Below are positions 33,658-46,968 of a stretch of 64,000 nt of DNA, in pieces; position 1 is the first letter of the stretch, and the number at the start of each line of letters is the position of its first letter. The notes beneath the pieces were generated by a model. It saw only the letters and a program-made list of their open reading frames with translations, did no database searches and was not told the DNA's origin. Origin of the DNA: Prorocentrum cordatum (taxonomy: Eukaryota; Sar; Dinophyceae; Prorocentrales; Prorocentraceae); NCBI GenBank assembly GCA_963575745.1, contig CAUYUJ010021704.1:166378-230377 (forward strand). Reading direction: 5' to 3'. Position numbers and translations under genes: made by a program.

Positions 33658-34812
33658 TCAAGCTGAGGGATCTGCAGGCGCCCCAGCGGCCTCACCACTG
33701 GCGGTGCCCTTGCCCTTCGCCTTCGTCGCCGCCTGCTGCGCCAGGAACTTGGCCGCGGACAGCCTCTCCGCCTCCGCCTTAACGGCGTCTGAGGGGTCAG
33801 CTGCCGCCGCCGCGCCGCCGCCGCCGCCTGGGGTGGTCCCCGCCGCCGATGCCGCCGCCGCAGGAGGGGCCCCCTGGCCCCCGCCGCCAGCCGCCGCTGT
33901 GGCCGCCTCCTCAGGTGCGCCGTCAGTAGGCGCGCGTCTCTTCTTCTTCGCCCGCTCCTCGATGGTGTGCCGATGCTGCTGCATGGCCTCCAACCACTTC
34001 TGGATCTCGGCCTCCTTGCCCGTGAGGGTCTCCTTGGCGCCCTGCAACTGGCCTCGGAGCTCCTCTAGGGCCTTCTTCTCCGCGTCCGTGGCGTCCAGCG
34101 CCGCCAGGTTCGTGAAGAAGCTGTCGTCCCACTCCAGCGTGATGATCTTCTTCTCGCCGTCGGGGCTAGGCTTGGCCTCGGTGACCCCTTCGGCCTTAGC
34201 CAAGGCCGTGGCTGCTGCTCGCTTGGCCTCGGTGGTCTCGGCCAAGTGGATGGCTGCCGCCCTCTCTTTCGCCTCCGCAGCTGCCAGATTGCTGCGGAGG
34301 CGAATGACATTGCTAACCGCCTGGCTGTGGAGGTGCTCCGCGTTCCTCCACGCCCCATCGGCCCTGCGCAGGGCCTCCGCGGGCGTGATCCTGGCGGCCT
34401 CCCGCCCGCTCTCCTCCTTGGCGAGCTTGTCCAGCTGCGCCTGGAGGTCCACCTTGAGCGTGGAGTCGGTGGCGGCTGCCAGGGCCTGCTCCAGGAGGCT
34501 CTTCACTGACTTGCCCCCCTTGCCGCCCTTGCCGCCTCCGAGCCCGCTCCCCACAGGGCCCTTCAAGATGCCTGGGCGCCGTGGTTGCGGGCGCTCGCTC
34601 TCGCTGCCGCTGGTGGCGTCGTAGAAGCCGTCGGCGTCGCTGTCGCCGTACTCGTCCACGAACTGAACTCGCCTCGGTGTCCTCTTCCTCTCGAATGGCT
34701 TGACCTCGTTGCCGCAACCGCTGCAGATGTTGTGGCGGCGGGCCAATACTCCGTTCCACTCGCACGTCTGACATTGCATGCATCTGGTCCACAGCTGGTG
34801 GACGCCCGCCAT
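33658..34812 (-). CDS. retrotransposon ORF1: zinc-finger, coiled-coil nucleic-acid-binding protein
   Basis: 384 residues from an ATG in good context (CGCAATGGCGG). The N-terminus has Cys-x2-Cys pairs at residues 11-17 and 30-33 (C-x2-C-x2-C, then CSGCG), a likely zinc-binding finger. An acidic/basic region and a glycine/lysine patch follow. Residues about 100-290 are alanine/glutamate/leucine-rich with coiled-coil character (for example ELRGQLQGAKETLTGKEAEI). The C-terminus is alanine/glycine/proline low complexity. The same architecture starts copy 2 at 57.95 kb. It probably coats element RNA (inference from LINE ORF1 proteins). It ends in TGA, after which the EEP region continues in the same frame. 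Confidence 0.75.
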   Translation of the reverse strand: MAGVHQLWTRCMQCQTCEWNGVLARRHNICSGCGNEVKPFERKRTPRRVQFVDEYGDSDADGFYDATSGSESERPQPRRPGILKGPVGSGLGGGKGGKGGKSVKSLLEQALAAATDSTLKVDLQAQLDKLAKEESGREAARITPAEALRRADGAWRNAEHLHSQAVSNVIRLRSNLAAAEAKERAAAIHLAETTEAKRAAATALAKAEGVTEAKPSPDGEKKIITLEWDDSFFTNLAALDATDAEKKALEELRGQLQGAKETLTGKEAEIQKWLEAMQQHRHTIEERAKKKRRAPTDGAPEEAATAAAGGGGQGAPPAAAASAAGTTPGGGGGAAAAADPSDAVKAEAERLSAAKFLAQQAATKAKGKGTASGEAAGAPADPSA

Positions 34813-34966
34813 TGCGTCTGTCCCTGTGTTGGTCGGTGCCTCTTCTTGGCTGGCACGCAGAAAAGACAGAGTCCCTCAAGCGCTGCTGGGAAGCCCAGGG
34901 ACGAACTCAAGAGGGCAAGTGGGCCTCCTGGGGCCCCTCACCCGCTCGAGCCCAAGTTGCTTGAGT

Positions 34967-34983
34967 ACTACCAGGAGAGGGAG
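34967..34983 (+). repeat. target-site duplication, 5' side of retrotransposon copy 1
   Basis: Exact 17-bp match to 28222-28238; matching stops on both sides. ORF1 starts 155 bp inside. Confidence 0.75.
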
Positions 34984-36857
34984 GAGGGGGAGGGGGCAAG
35001 GAGGACCAGGAGGGAGCGACGAGGAGGGAGCGGAGAGAGTGAAGAACGACGACGAAGACGCGGCGGAGGAGGGAGAGGACGAGGTGGAGGAAGCAGGGCA
35101 ACCAGGAGGAGGAGGAGGAGGAGGAGGAGGAGGAGAAGAGGTGAGCAGGGCTGTGACGAGGGTTCCCTCTCCTCCTGCTCCCCAAACTTCTCCTCTCCTC
35201 GTCACGCCATCCTCCTCCCTGTCATGCTCCTGCTCCTCCTCCTCCTCCTCCTCCTCCTCTGATTCCCCATCCTCCTGGATGGCAGAGGAGCTGCAGCGAC
35301 GGCTGCCAGGCGTCGGAAGGACCGCCTCACAGCGCCGCCACGCCATCACTACAGGAGGGTGTCCGCCGACCCCTCCTGAGGGGTGCCTGCTTTGAGCCTC
35401 TTCCTCCTCTTCCTCCTCCTCCTACTCCTCCTACTACTCCTCCGTTCTCCCTCTTCGCTCCTCCCTCCGCCACTCTTTATCATCACTGCCCCACGGCCCC
35501 CCATCCCTTCTCACCCCCAGACCTCCGACAAAGCGATTGTTCCCGCCGTGCTCCTCTCGAGCTTTCGACCATTCCGTGAGCCTGAAACGGGCCTCCCGAG
35601 GGCAAGAACTCGCAGACACGTGCCGTCTCGCGAAAGGGTTGGATCCCGCCTCCCCAGAAGAGCTGGGGGGACGTCAACCGCCCACCCTGCCGATTCTGGC
35701 CTGGCCGATCCTGAATCGATATCCCGCTTGGCCGGGCCAGGGGAGCGTATGCACTAATCTGGGTGCCCAGAGCAAGACATCGCATCGTGAAACCGTATCG
35801 ACTCGGACTCTGCGTCGGACCGGGCTGCCTCGGCACGGCGTCGAAATCGTACCACATCGGCCGCACGGGCCACAATGCACAACGGCGCCGCGCAAAGATC
35901 GGAGTGCATTGGATCCCGCGAATATCTGGCCATCGCTCGGACGTCCGTTCCCTGTGCACGTTTCGTTCTCGCGCGTGTCTTCTTACCTGGTGATCCAGGA
36001 TGCCCCTCGATGGCCCTCGCTGAGAAAAAACTGCACACGTCGAATCGGCTCAGGCGGATCGGCATCGATGGCGAGCCGAGGATCGAGCGGGCCGAAGTGG
36101 GCCCTCGGCCAGGGCAGGCCTCCCCAAGATATCAGCAAGGCGGATGGCAGCCCGCGCCCCCTGAGCATCGCTTCACCGATCCCTATCCCCACTGGCGTGG
36201 GACCCCACTGGCCGATCTACCCCCCTAGACGGGGATACGGGCTGTTCCCTCCGGGCTTCGAGGGGCAGATCCCCAGTGGAAGTGGTGCGATGGCAAGGCT
36301 GAGGTACCCTGGTCCGTTGGGGGCAGGGATCGGTAAAACGATGCTGAGCCTCGGGGGAGGGCCTGGCACCAGCGGCGCCAGCCGGCCGCCTACCCCGCGG
36401 AAGGCCCCTGGTAGCCGGTCTCCGGGCCGCCGGCTCCGCCTCGGCGCGCGCGCGCGTGCCGCGGGCGAGGGCGCGCAGAGGCGGATCTCATGCTCGATGC
36501 GCCTGCCACAACGGGCGGGCGCGTGTCGCGACGACCTGCGTGCTGGCTTCTGAGGTAGCGCGCGCGTCGCGCGACGCAGAACGATCGCGGTTCGCACTCC
36601 TCCGTCCTGGAGCATCGAGCCCGCCCCTTCGGGGGGAGGGGGAGGGGGGAGGAAGGGGAGCTGAAGGAGCTGAAGCGCGCAGAAGTCATGCCGCGGTAAA
36701 AACCACAAACCCCGCTAGACGTATGGACTCTGGCTCTGGGTAGGGGTGTGTCGCCTAGCGACTCTCTGCCCCGCCGACGGGACCTACGCAAGCCCATGGT
36801 TCACCCGACTCCGCGGGGGGCTGCACTGGCCCTGTTCACCTGCCATCGGTTTTGAGA
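34984..36857. other. unassigned stretch with small GGA/TCC tracts and a dispersed repeat
   Basis: (GGA)n near 35105-35145, (TCC)n at 35228-35260 and about 35398-35440. At 35925-36060 lies the second copy of the 9760-9935 repeat. No host gene recognised. Confidence 0.45.
35925..36060 (+). repeat. dispersed repeat shared with 9.76-9.94 kb
   Basis: Same ordered words as the first copy: CCATCGCTCGGAC, CGTGCACG, CGTGTCTTC, GATCCAGGATG, TGGCCCTCGC. Confidence 0.45.
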
Positions 36858-38493
<1,636 letters not shown>

Positions 38494-40143
38494 CCAAGCC
38501 TTATAGGGCCTGCAGGTGGTGCCGACCCCGCTGAAGACACTCCCCAGCCCAGTGCGCCGCTCCTCCTTGAAAACGGTCTTCCAGTCGTCGCGGCAGCAGG
38601 CCTGCTTGGCCTCCGTCCGTATGTCTGGGGGCGCAGCCGCCTCCCGCAGGAAAGGAAGCCCCCGTCCGCCTTCTGCTGCAGCCAGCGCGGCATGCTCTTC
38701 TTTGGACGTAGCGATGGCCGCGTCGAACCTGCTGAGCGCTTGGCCACCTCGCTCGGACTCGCGATACCGTCGCAGTCCCCAGCCTCGCGTGCCTTTTCCG
38801 CCTGGAGGGGGCGGCCTCACAGCGGCCTGCTCCGCGCTTCTGCCCGGGCCTGCTCCTCCTGAGAGCTTGAGCCCCTCGGGCAGGAAGCAGCCGGTGGGCT
38901 CGAGGAACGACTCGACCTCTGCACGCTTGGCCGCGTCAAGAGCGGGGACGCTGTCGACGAAGGCCGCGTTCTCCATGAAGGCGTCGCAATCGGCTTGCCC
39001 GCCGCCGTCGCCTGCTGCAGGGAGAGCACCAGCACCAGGAGCTGCACCATGACCTTTAGCCGGTGGGGCCTGCTCGGTGGCAGCCTTCTCGGCGTTGTCA
39101 ACGCACGTCTTTGTTGCTGCAGCAAGGCGGCTGAGCAACTCCACCGCCTGGTTGAGCTGCACCGCCTCCTCACCGTCGAACCTGCCCTTGAGCTCCGCTG
39201 CGTACTGGGCGCCCAGGGCGACCTGTGCCAGGTCGACGTCGGCGGCCTTTCTCTCCAGCCCCGACGGCGGGCGGCCCGCCTGCTCCACTCTGCGGGCGCG
39301 CTCGAAGTTCTCGTTCGCGTCCTCATGGGCCTTGAGCGCCGCGTCTCGGTGCTCCTGCGCCGCCTGCTCCGCCTTGCGGGCATCCTCCAACAACTCCGAC
39401 GCGGCCTCCTGGCCCCGCTCCGCCTTCTCCAGCTTCGTTGCCGTATTCTTCACCTTCCACATGGCTGATTGGACTGCACCGTGGTGAGACTACGGCTTCG
39501 TCGGTAAGACCTCCTTGGCCTTGCCTGGCAGGCCCATATTCCGCTTGTCCTCCTCCACCAGCATGATGCTTCGCGACTCCAGGAAGGCCACGGCGCTCGC
39601 CAGCTTGGCGTCGTCCTCCCAATCATGGTCCAGCACCTCCTCAATCTTCTCCGTGTCGGCGACGCGGACCTTGCGGGGCTTGCCCCCTCCGTGGATCCAA
39701 CCCCCGCCGTCGCCCTTCGACTCGGCGCCAGCCGAAGGCGCAGGCTGTGCCACCGTCTGGCTGGGACACGTATTCGCCTTCGGGCCTGGCGCCGATACGT
39801 CTGTCGCTCCTGCGGCCGCTGCGATGGCCCTCTGGCGCACCGCCGACGGCGCCGCCTGGCCGCAGCCCTTGCACTGGACCCGACTCGCCCAGTTCGCCGC
39901 CTCGCCGCAGCTGCAGCCCCAGTGCGGCATTCTGGGCCCAGACAGGACCAAACCCGATGCGCCCGCGATTCCGCCGCCCGCCACGCGCGGCAAGCGGGCC
40001 CACGGGGGCTTGACCATGGCAGGAACCCAGATGGGTACGGAATGACTGCAAATACTCAATGGCCAGATTGGCACGCACGAGCGCGCCGCTCTGAAGTATG
40101 TTCGTGCAAGACCCGCCCTTCCTCGGGAGAGCCCATCCCCCAC
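38494..40143 (-). pseudogene. retrotransposon ORF1-like protein fragment with in-frame TAG, copy 3
   Basis: The first part (40143-39490) carries a RanBP2-like finger: a Trp, a C-x-C pair (HWGCSCG), then NW and a C-x2-C pair (VQCKGCGQAAP), a layout I associate with dinoflagellate retroelement ORF1 proteins. A TAG at 39490-39492 interrupts it. Nine codons later the same frame continues (MWKVKNTATKLEKAERGQEA) as an alanine/glutamate-rich coiled-coil region of about 320 residues. The frame then enters the (ATC)n array as polyaspartate. It differs from the finger of copies 1 and 2, so it is probably another element family. No EEP or RT remains. The TAG may be a nonsense mutation or a suppressed codon. 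Confidence 0.6.
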
Positions 40144-40144
40144 C

Positions 40145-40190
40145 CCCCTCCCCCTCCTCCTTCCCTGCCTCGTCCTCCTCCTCCTCCTCC

Positions 40191-40225
<35 letters not shown>

Positions 40226-40445
40226 CTCCTCCTCCTCCTCCTCCTCCTCCTCCTCCTCCTCCTCCTCCTCCTCCTCCTCCCCTCCCTCGTCCCTCGTCCT
40301 CTCTCTCCTCCTCCTCCTCCCTCCTCCTCCTCCTCCTCTCCTTCTCCTCACCCTCCTCCTCCCCCATCCTCCTCCTCCTCCTCCAGCTCCTCCTCCTCCT
40401 CCTCCTCCTCCTCCTCCTTCTCGTCCCTCCTCCTGCTCCTCTTCG
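40145..40445. repeat. (TCC)n array
   Basis: About 300 bp of TCC with CTT and CCC interruptions, directly 5' of ORF1 fragment copy 3. Confidence 0.95.
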
Positions 40446-40699
40446 CCCCCCATCCTCGTCTGTCTTCCTGCTCCTCTCAGGGGGACGAGGTCCTGGCGGC
40501 CCTTCCCTCCTCGCCTCCTCCCCCCCAAGCAGCGGCGGCGCCTGCGCCTCCAGCTGAGCTGGACGTGGAGCATCTCCGCAGGTTGTCGGGCTTGAGGCTC
40601 TGGGGGCGCGGGTCCGAAGTGGCGCCGCCGGCGCGTGGGGGGCCCTTTCTAGCCTGCCGATTTCCGCCTATTCGGTTTCTCCCGACTTGGCTGCCAGAT

Positions 40700-40707
40700 T
40701 CCGCCGA

Positions 40708-40754
<47 letters not shown>

Positions 40755-40862
40755 ACGACGACGACGACGACGACGAAAACAACGACGACGACGACGACGA
40801 GCAGGGCGACGACGACGACGACGATGACGACGACGAGGGCGACTAAGGCACCGACGACGACG
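40700..40862. repeat. (GCCGAC)n/(GAC)n array
   Basis: GACGCC hexamers (40700-40750) followed by GAC trinucleotides. The polyaspartate frame ends in a stop at 40844 and is not taken as a gene. Confidence 0.9.
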
Positions 40863-41334
40863 AGCCTGCGTCGACGGCCCTCAGACGCCCTTCAACGTTG
40901 AAGGCAAAACACTGGCCGAAACAGCTGCCAGGACGAGGAACTACGCAATCTGGAAGCCGAGTCCCTGATCAAGGACTCGCCCGCGTCCTCCGGTTGGTGG
41001 AGGGCTCCCGCGAGCGACACGTCGTTGTCAACAAGGAAGTGGCTTTCAAGCAATGCCAGGGCGACCTCACTACGTCGGGCTCTCCATCCCGTAGGGGTGG
41101 CTTGGGGACGCTTTTCTGGATAACGCTACCTACCAGTCCCGGCATCACAATGTTCACAGGCCCGCCCGCGCTGAGCGGCCCCAACCGTCGACTTCCTGGC
41201 GTCTCCGTCGCCGTGGTCCTCTTTCTGCACGTAGTCTACACACTCGGCACCGAGCTTGGCTGTCAAAGTCGGGCCGTCGATGCCATCCAGGCGACAGCTC
41301 GCGGAACTCCGAGCTGGAGTCGCCTGCTCCAGAC
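40863..41334. other. unassigned stretch upstream of EEP scrap
   Basis: May include more of the retroelement at 41335 but no motif is recognisable. Confidence 0.35.
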
Positions 41335-41562
41335 ATGTGTTTCACCAACTTGCTTGTCAATTTGCGCGGTTGTTTCACACACCATGCCGAATTCTTTCAT
41401 CGTCTCTCTCTGGCCGATCTTACACGAATCGTCGCTGTAACCAAGACTTGGCTGGACCAGTCGGTCTTGCCTCCAACACTACCCCACAATGGAAGTATCT
41501 CGCGGCTGGACCAGCGCGACGGTCGTCAAGTAAGTGGGATAATACTAGTTATTTGCCAATGA
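41335..41562 (+). mobile_element. EEP endonuclease scrap of a CR1/Jockey-like LINE
   Basis: A plus-strand frame contains LSLADLTRIVAVTKTWLDQS, then a span ending LDQRDGRQVSGIILVI. This matches the layout of the CR1/Jockey-type EEP domain, in which a TETWLD-type motif is followed about 20 residues later by a R-x-DR-x-GGG segment. Here the catalytic Glu is Lys (TKTWLD) and the glycine triad is reduced, so it is inactive. It differs from the EEP of copy 1 and lies on the opposite strand. Downstream frames are not recognisable. Confidence 0.5.
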
Positions 41563-43719
41563 AGCTGTCGCCAGGTGCATCGTCCGCACTGGTGGTTCGG
41601 AAGTTTTAACGTCCTTGGCATATTGTGCACAATGATCGTGGGTAAAGGGCGCTGCCTCCTTGAAAAACTTGTGGACAGCCTTGCCGCCACCAGAGACTGA
41701 CCACATGGCGGGCCCAAGCTCGCCAGCGTTGCCAGCGAAGCCGCGATGGCTCGTGTGAAACTCGGTCGGGTATTCTGTGTACCTCCGTGATGGCAGTGTC
41801 AAGCAAAGCCCCACCGTGGGCCGCGCTGTCCAGCAGCGAGGGCACACTCCCTACTGCTGCTAGGTCAGGCCCAAGGCACTTGTGTTCCATCTGCTGGATG
41901 GTCTTCAGGAGCATAGGCAAAGTGGAACTGAAGACTGGGCTCTCGGGAGACATCCAGATCCCTCGGACCTTATGGAGAAGATTTTGCAAGGCCACTCCCT
42001 GGCAGCAGGGGAAGTGCCTTCCTCCCAGCACCTCTGCAGCAGAACATGCTGCTAAACTACCTCCACCGCTGGATGAAGGAGTGGAACCCCAGGTGGTAAT
42101 CAGCTTTCCGACGGCAGGTTGCCCACCGCAGGAGCGTTCCAATGGGATTCCAGCGGTGTTGGTGGTCACATTCTCCTGGACTAGTATGTTCTCCTCATCC
42201 TACTCCTGCTCTTCCCGCGCGAGCGCGCGGCACAGCAGAAAGAGGATGAGGAACCAGGTGGAGGCAGGAGGGCCTGAGGATTCCTCTGATCTCCCGCGAA
42301 TCTCGCCTGGCTTCCTGAAGACTACCCCTGGGATGCCCTCAGGAGTTCTGGATTTCCTTCGGGCGGCCCAAAGAAAGCCTACAATATCCAAGCCCCTTGG
42401 TGACCCTAACAATTCCTCATCGCAGGACACCTGGGGAAACCCCGAAGACTTGGCAGCATGCATGTATTCAATAAGCGAATTGGCACGACTACACATTCCT
42501 GCGAATGAAACAAGGCATCGAAAGTTCAGCCGGATACTCCGCGGGAGGAAGGGAGGTAGGAAAGGGCTCACTATCCGCCCTTCTTGGGTCTGTATGCCCA
42601 AATGCCCTAGAATAGCTACGTGTCACTAATCACCCGCTCTGAAACCGAAACGCATAATTAGGTGATACTACCTGGCTAGCAGGGGCACTCCGAGAAAAAC
42701 ACATGGGGCGAACATAAGAGAAGAAGGAACACGATCTACCTCCACCAAGCCCCTTCGGGGCGACCATGTATGGGCCCAGGATTCGGTGAAAGGCCCTGCA
42801 GGCCAAGGCGGGAGCCGATATCCTCGCCCCGAATCGTATGAAGCTTGGTGATGGTGATGATGGACGCTTTCCATCTCCTGGAGGACGGAGGGGAGAGGTG
42901 GAGGGGAGGATGGAGGGGGAGGCCAAGGAGGGGTGCGACGGCGGAAGGTGGCGAGTCTCATCGTTGATGTCGCAACCGCCTTCGTCTCCCTCCTCCGTCT
43001 CTCCATCCTCCTCTTTCCTCCGTCCTCATTCTCCATATTTCGAACACCGGCATCAAGCTGGTCCTGGAGAAGGAAAGCCCTCGTGGCGGTATGGTGCCGC
43101 TGTTCTAAGTCGCTTGGCGTCTCGAACTCAAATATATGGCTCGGGGAGGTTGCTTGGAGCCCCATCAACTGGTGGAGCCTAACTGCGTTGTTGGCATCGC
43201 TTATCATTCCTCATGCTCCACGTCGTCGTCCTACCTCTCATGGCTCGCAGGCGGGGGCTGTCATATGGCCATGAGTGCAGCGCACTGGTCGGTGCATAAT
43301 GCGCATGAGATTGTGGCACGGCCCCTCGACAGGCGGTGGAATCTGTCGAATACAGGTCTGCATCGCAATCCATTTGCCGTCGCTCCTTCGCGGGGATCCC
43401 GATCTCTACAGTACGTATCCGCACCGCCCCGCCCTTGCCCCAATATTCAATACGAGCATGTGGTACCTTGATCGCTCTGAACCGTTGCAGATGACGTTAT
43501 GAAAACTACTGCACATCATTGCTACTAGATAATTTCAGACCCTCCTTGCAAAACGCTTCTTCATCCTCCTCTATGTTTACTTTGCCCGTGCATTGGATCA
43601 TGGACACGTCAATGAAATATCTTCCTCGCTACGGATCCCTTCTCGCCCTCCTCTTCACCCTCCCTCCTCTACTCGTTAAGTCGCCCTCGTCATCCTACTC
43701 CCGTCCTCCCATCATCCTT
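41563..43719. other. unassigned stretch
   Basis: No convincing domain. A minus-strand frame at 42668-43207 starts with an unbiased composition (SDANNAVRLHQLMG, then FEFETPSDLEQRHH) and could be a small exon or ORF1 remnant, but I recognise no family. Confidence 0.35.
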
Positions 43720-43825
43720 CGGATCCTCCTCCTCCTCCTCCTGCTCCTCCTCCTCTTCTTGCTCCTCTTCCTCCGCTACAACTCTTCCTCACCCACCTCC
43801 TCCTCCCCCTCCTCCTACAGTCAAA
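43720..43825. repeat. (TCC)n-rich tract
   Basis: Imperfect TCC/CTT units on the plus strand. Confidence 0.85.
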
Positions 43826-44004
43826 CCGCATAGTAAGAAAAAGGGCAACCTTCCCAAAGATACCATTGCATCCTTGCCTCCTAGGTCCATCCTTGGCCAC
43901 TTTCTTCGGCTGCGCCTCGCTCGAGAATCTTCGACATGGGCGTCCGAGGCCCTTCCATCCTTCTCGGGCATTCTTATGACACGGTCTGACTGTAATCATC
44001 CTCC

Positions 44005-44452
44005 TAATGCTCCTCCTCCTCCTCCTCCTCCTCCTCCTCCTCCTCCTCCTGCTCCTCCTCCTCCCCCTCCTCCTCCTCCTCCTCCTCCTCCTCCTCCCTC
44101 CTCTTCCTCCTCCTCCTCCTCTTCCTCCCGTCCACTTCCTCTTCTTCTCTCCTCCTCCCCCTTCCCCTTCCTCCCTCTCCTCCTCCTCCTCCTCCTCCTC
44201 CTCTCCTCCTCCTCCTCCCTCCTCCTCCTCCTCCTCCTCCTCCTCCTCCTCCTCCCTCCTCCTCCTCCTCCCTCCCTCCCTCCTCCTCCTCCTCCCTCCC
44301 TCCTCCTCCTCCTCCTCCTCCTCCTCCTCCTCCTCCTCCTCCTCCTCCTCCTCCTCCTCCTCCTCCTCCTCCTCCCTCCTCCTCCTCCTCCTCCTCCTCC
44401 TCCTCCTCCTCCTCCTCCTCCTCCTCCTCCTCCTCCTCCTCCTCCTCCTCCA
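44005..44452. repeat. 450-bp (TCC)n array
   Basis: Nearly pure TCC with CCCTCC and CTTCC interruptions. Open frames on both strands are compositional. Confidence 0.95.
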
Positions 44453-45024
44453 TCTGCCCTGGAGAGGCACCCCCGTGAGCGGGATGTCGGGCCCAAGTGC
44501 CCACTGATGCAGGCGGAGAGCACTGGGCATCCGAGGTCCACGCCCCCGCACCAAGGCTTGCTTCCAAAACAGGGTCCCCTCCCCGAGGGGCCGCCGGGCG
44601 CGAGGGTCCCTGCAAGGGTGGGAGTCCCCCCCAGGCTCCCCGTGCCAGCGGTCACGGCCGGCGGTCCGTCCTCTCCGTCGTGTCGTCGCCGTCGGCGTCG
44701 CGTCGTCATGCCTGCCGCGGCCGCCACCGCCGCCGCCGCGCTGCTGCCGCCGCGTCGCTGTCGGCTTCATCTCGTGTCGTCGTCGTGTCGTGGCGTCGTC
44801 CTGCCCGTTGCCGTCCTTCGTCGTCGCTGCCGCGTCGTCGTCGTGGTCAGTTCGGCGTCGCTTCGTGACCGTCGTCGTGGTCAATGTCGGCGTCGTCTCA
44901 GGGTCATGTCGGTTTCTCTTTGGTCCCTTCTGAGAATCGTCTCGCGCTGTAAGCGCTCCAGCGGCGGGCCGCGGCGGCGCGGCTTCGCGGCTCCCATGCA
45001 CGCGCTGGCCGCCGCGCAGTCTGC
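44453..45024. other. unassigned stretch with (GTC)n-rich part
   Basis: 44670-44890 is dominated by GTCGTCG and GCCGTC words; no gene recognised. Confidence 0.5.
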
Positions 45025-45410
45025 TCGCGCTCCTCCTCCTCCTCCTCCTCCTCCTCCTCCTCCTTCATATCTCTTCCTTATGAATAATTCGTCCCTGTCG
45101 CACCCCCAGACGGTAGGGCGGGCCGGGCGTTTCGCCTGAGACTTCCTCACACAACAATTTCACGGGTCGAGGGCGGCTCGTTTCAAAATGTGAATCATTC
45201 CTGAGCGCCGCGCACAGTTGCCTTCAAAGCTGCAACAGTTTTACCGATGGAGGGCAGTTCGTTATCAAAATGTGACTCTCGCCTTAACGCCGCGCACAAT
45301 TCCTTAAAACGTGTGTGCGCTCAACAAGGGTCCGTAGGGTTGAAGTCCCAGGAGTTGTACTCTGGCGAGATCCCACCAGCCCTCTGGGCGTAGGTGGTTT
45401 AGAGCGTTTC
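45025..45410 (+). mobile_element. modular 82-mer element, short copy
   Basis: (CCT)n (45025-45063), then the leader with ATGAATAATTCG, CGCACCCCC and GGGCGGGCCGGGCGTTTCGC (45117-45136), then repeats at 45204 and 45286 (spacing 82) carrying GCGCCGCGCAC, then a tail start (GGGTTGAAGTCCCAGGAG). The order is the same as at 27.1-28.0 kb read on its own strand. Confidence 0.55.
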
Positions 45411-45484
45411 CTCTTCCACCCCTCCCTCTTCCCCTTCGGGGAGGGGTTTACCCCTCCCCCTCACCCCCTCCCCTGAACCTGAGG

Positions 45485-46180
45485 GTGCGGTCGTGGGTCG
45501 TTGGAGCGTCCAAGATGGCCCAAGGTGGCTCCAAGAGGGCCTGAGAGAGGCCAAGATGACCTCCAAGATTGCCAAACATATCCCAAAATGCGTCAAGATG
45601 GCTCCCAAGATGCTCCAAGAGGCCCCAAGACCGCTTCAAGACAGCTCCGAGCGGCCACGGAGCCTCCCGAGGAGGCCGCCAAGAAGCCAAAGTGCTTCAA
45701 ACACCTAGGGAAAATCGATGCATGTTGCCTTCTCGCCTTCTCGCTTCCGATGGTCTCCCGAGGCCTCCAGACAGGTCCAAGAAGGACCACGAGGGCCCCA
45801 AGAGAGGCCCCAGAGAGCCCCAAGACGGCCCCAAGAGCGCTCCAAGAGAGGCCCGAGAGGTGATTTTTGGAGCTCCCGAGGGGGGAGGTTAATTGAAGCT
45901 CCCCCCCTTCTTTGATCGATCTCCTCCAAGATGGCCCCAAGAGGCGACCGGGAGGCCCCAAGAGGCCCCACGATGGCCCCAAGATGGCTCCAAGATGGCC
46001 CCACGAGGCCCCCAGGAGGCCCCCCAAGAGGACCCCAAGCGGCCCCAAGAGGCCCCCCGTGGCACCCAAGACGCCCAAGAGCCCCCCAGGACCGCCGAGA
46101 GACCCCAAAGACGTCCCAAGAGGCCTCCAAGAAGCGCCCCAGAGATATCCCAAGAGGCTCCGAGGGGCATCCAAGAGACC
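45485..46180. repeat. CCAAGAGGCCCC-type minisatellite, block 2
   Basis: Degenerate 11-15-bp units (CCAAGATGGCCC, CCAAGAGGCCCC). A less repetitive window lies near 45700-45760. Followed by a short CTCCT tract and (ATC)n, as in block 1. Confidence 0.75.
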
Positions 46181-46202
46181 TCTGGCCCTTTTGCTTGCCC
46201 TC

Positions 46203-46825
<623 letters not shown>

Positions 46826-46968
46826 CGTCCTTCTCCTCACTCCCTCATCCATCCATCCAGCCGCCTCCTTCTCCTCCTCCTCCCGCCTTTGCACGGCTCG
46901 GCCGTCCACCTCTGTGCTCCCGCATTTCCCTGATCACCTCAACTCGCCTGGACATCAATTCTGGATGG

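Larger units (their letters stand above)
28239..34966 (-). mobile_element. near full-length non-LTR (LINE) retrotransposon, copy 1
   Basis: A 6.7-kb minus-strand element with, in order: a short 5' leader, a finger/coiled-coil ORF1, EEP nuclease, a long linker, reverse transcriptase, a CCHC-like motif, RNase H and a C-terminal Cys-rich region, then about 25 bp of (CTCCA)n. A 17-bp perfect direct repeat brackets it. The EEP-RT-RNase H order is that of the I/R1-like groups of LINEs (family knowledge). Coding integrity is broken by one in-frame TGA between ORF1 and EEP and by two single-base frameshifts. The ends look young while the frames look damaged, which could reflect either recent insertion of a defective copy or base-call errors in homopolymers. 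Confidence 0.8.

Noticed and set aside
33590-34624. 344-residue plus-strand frame
   Set aside because: Antisense shadow of ORF1 of retrotransposon copy 1.
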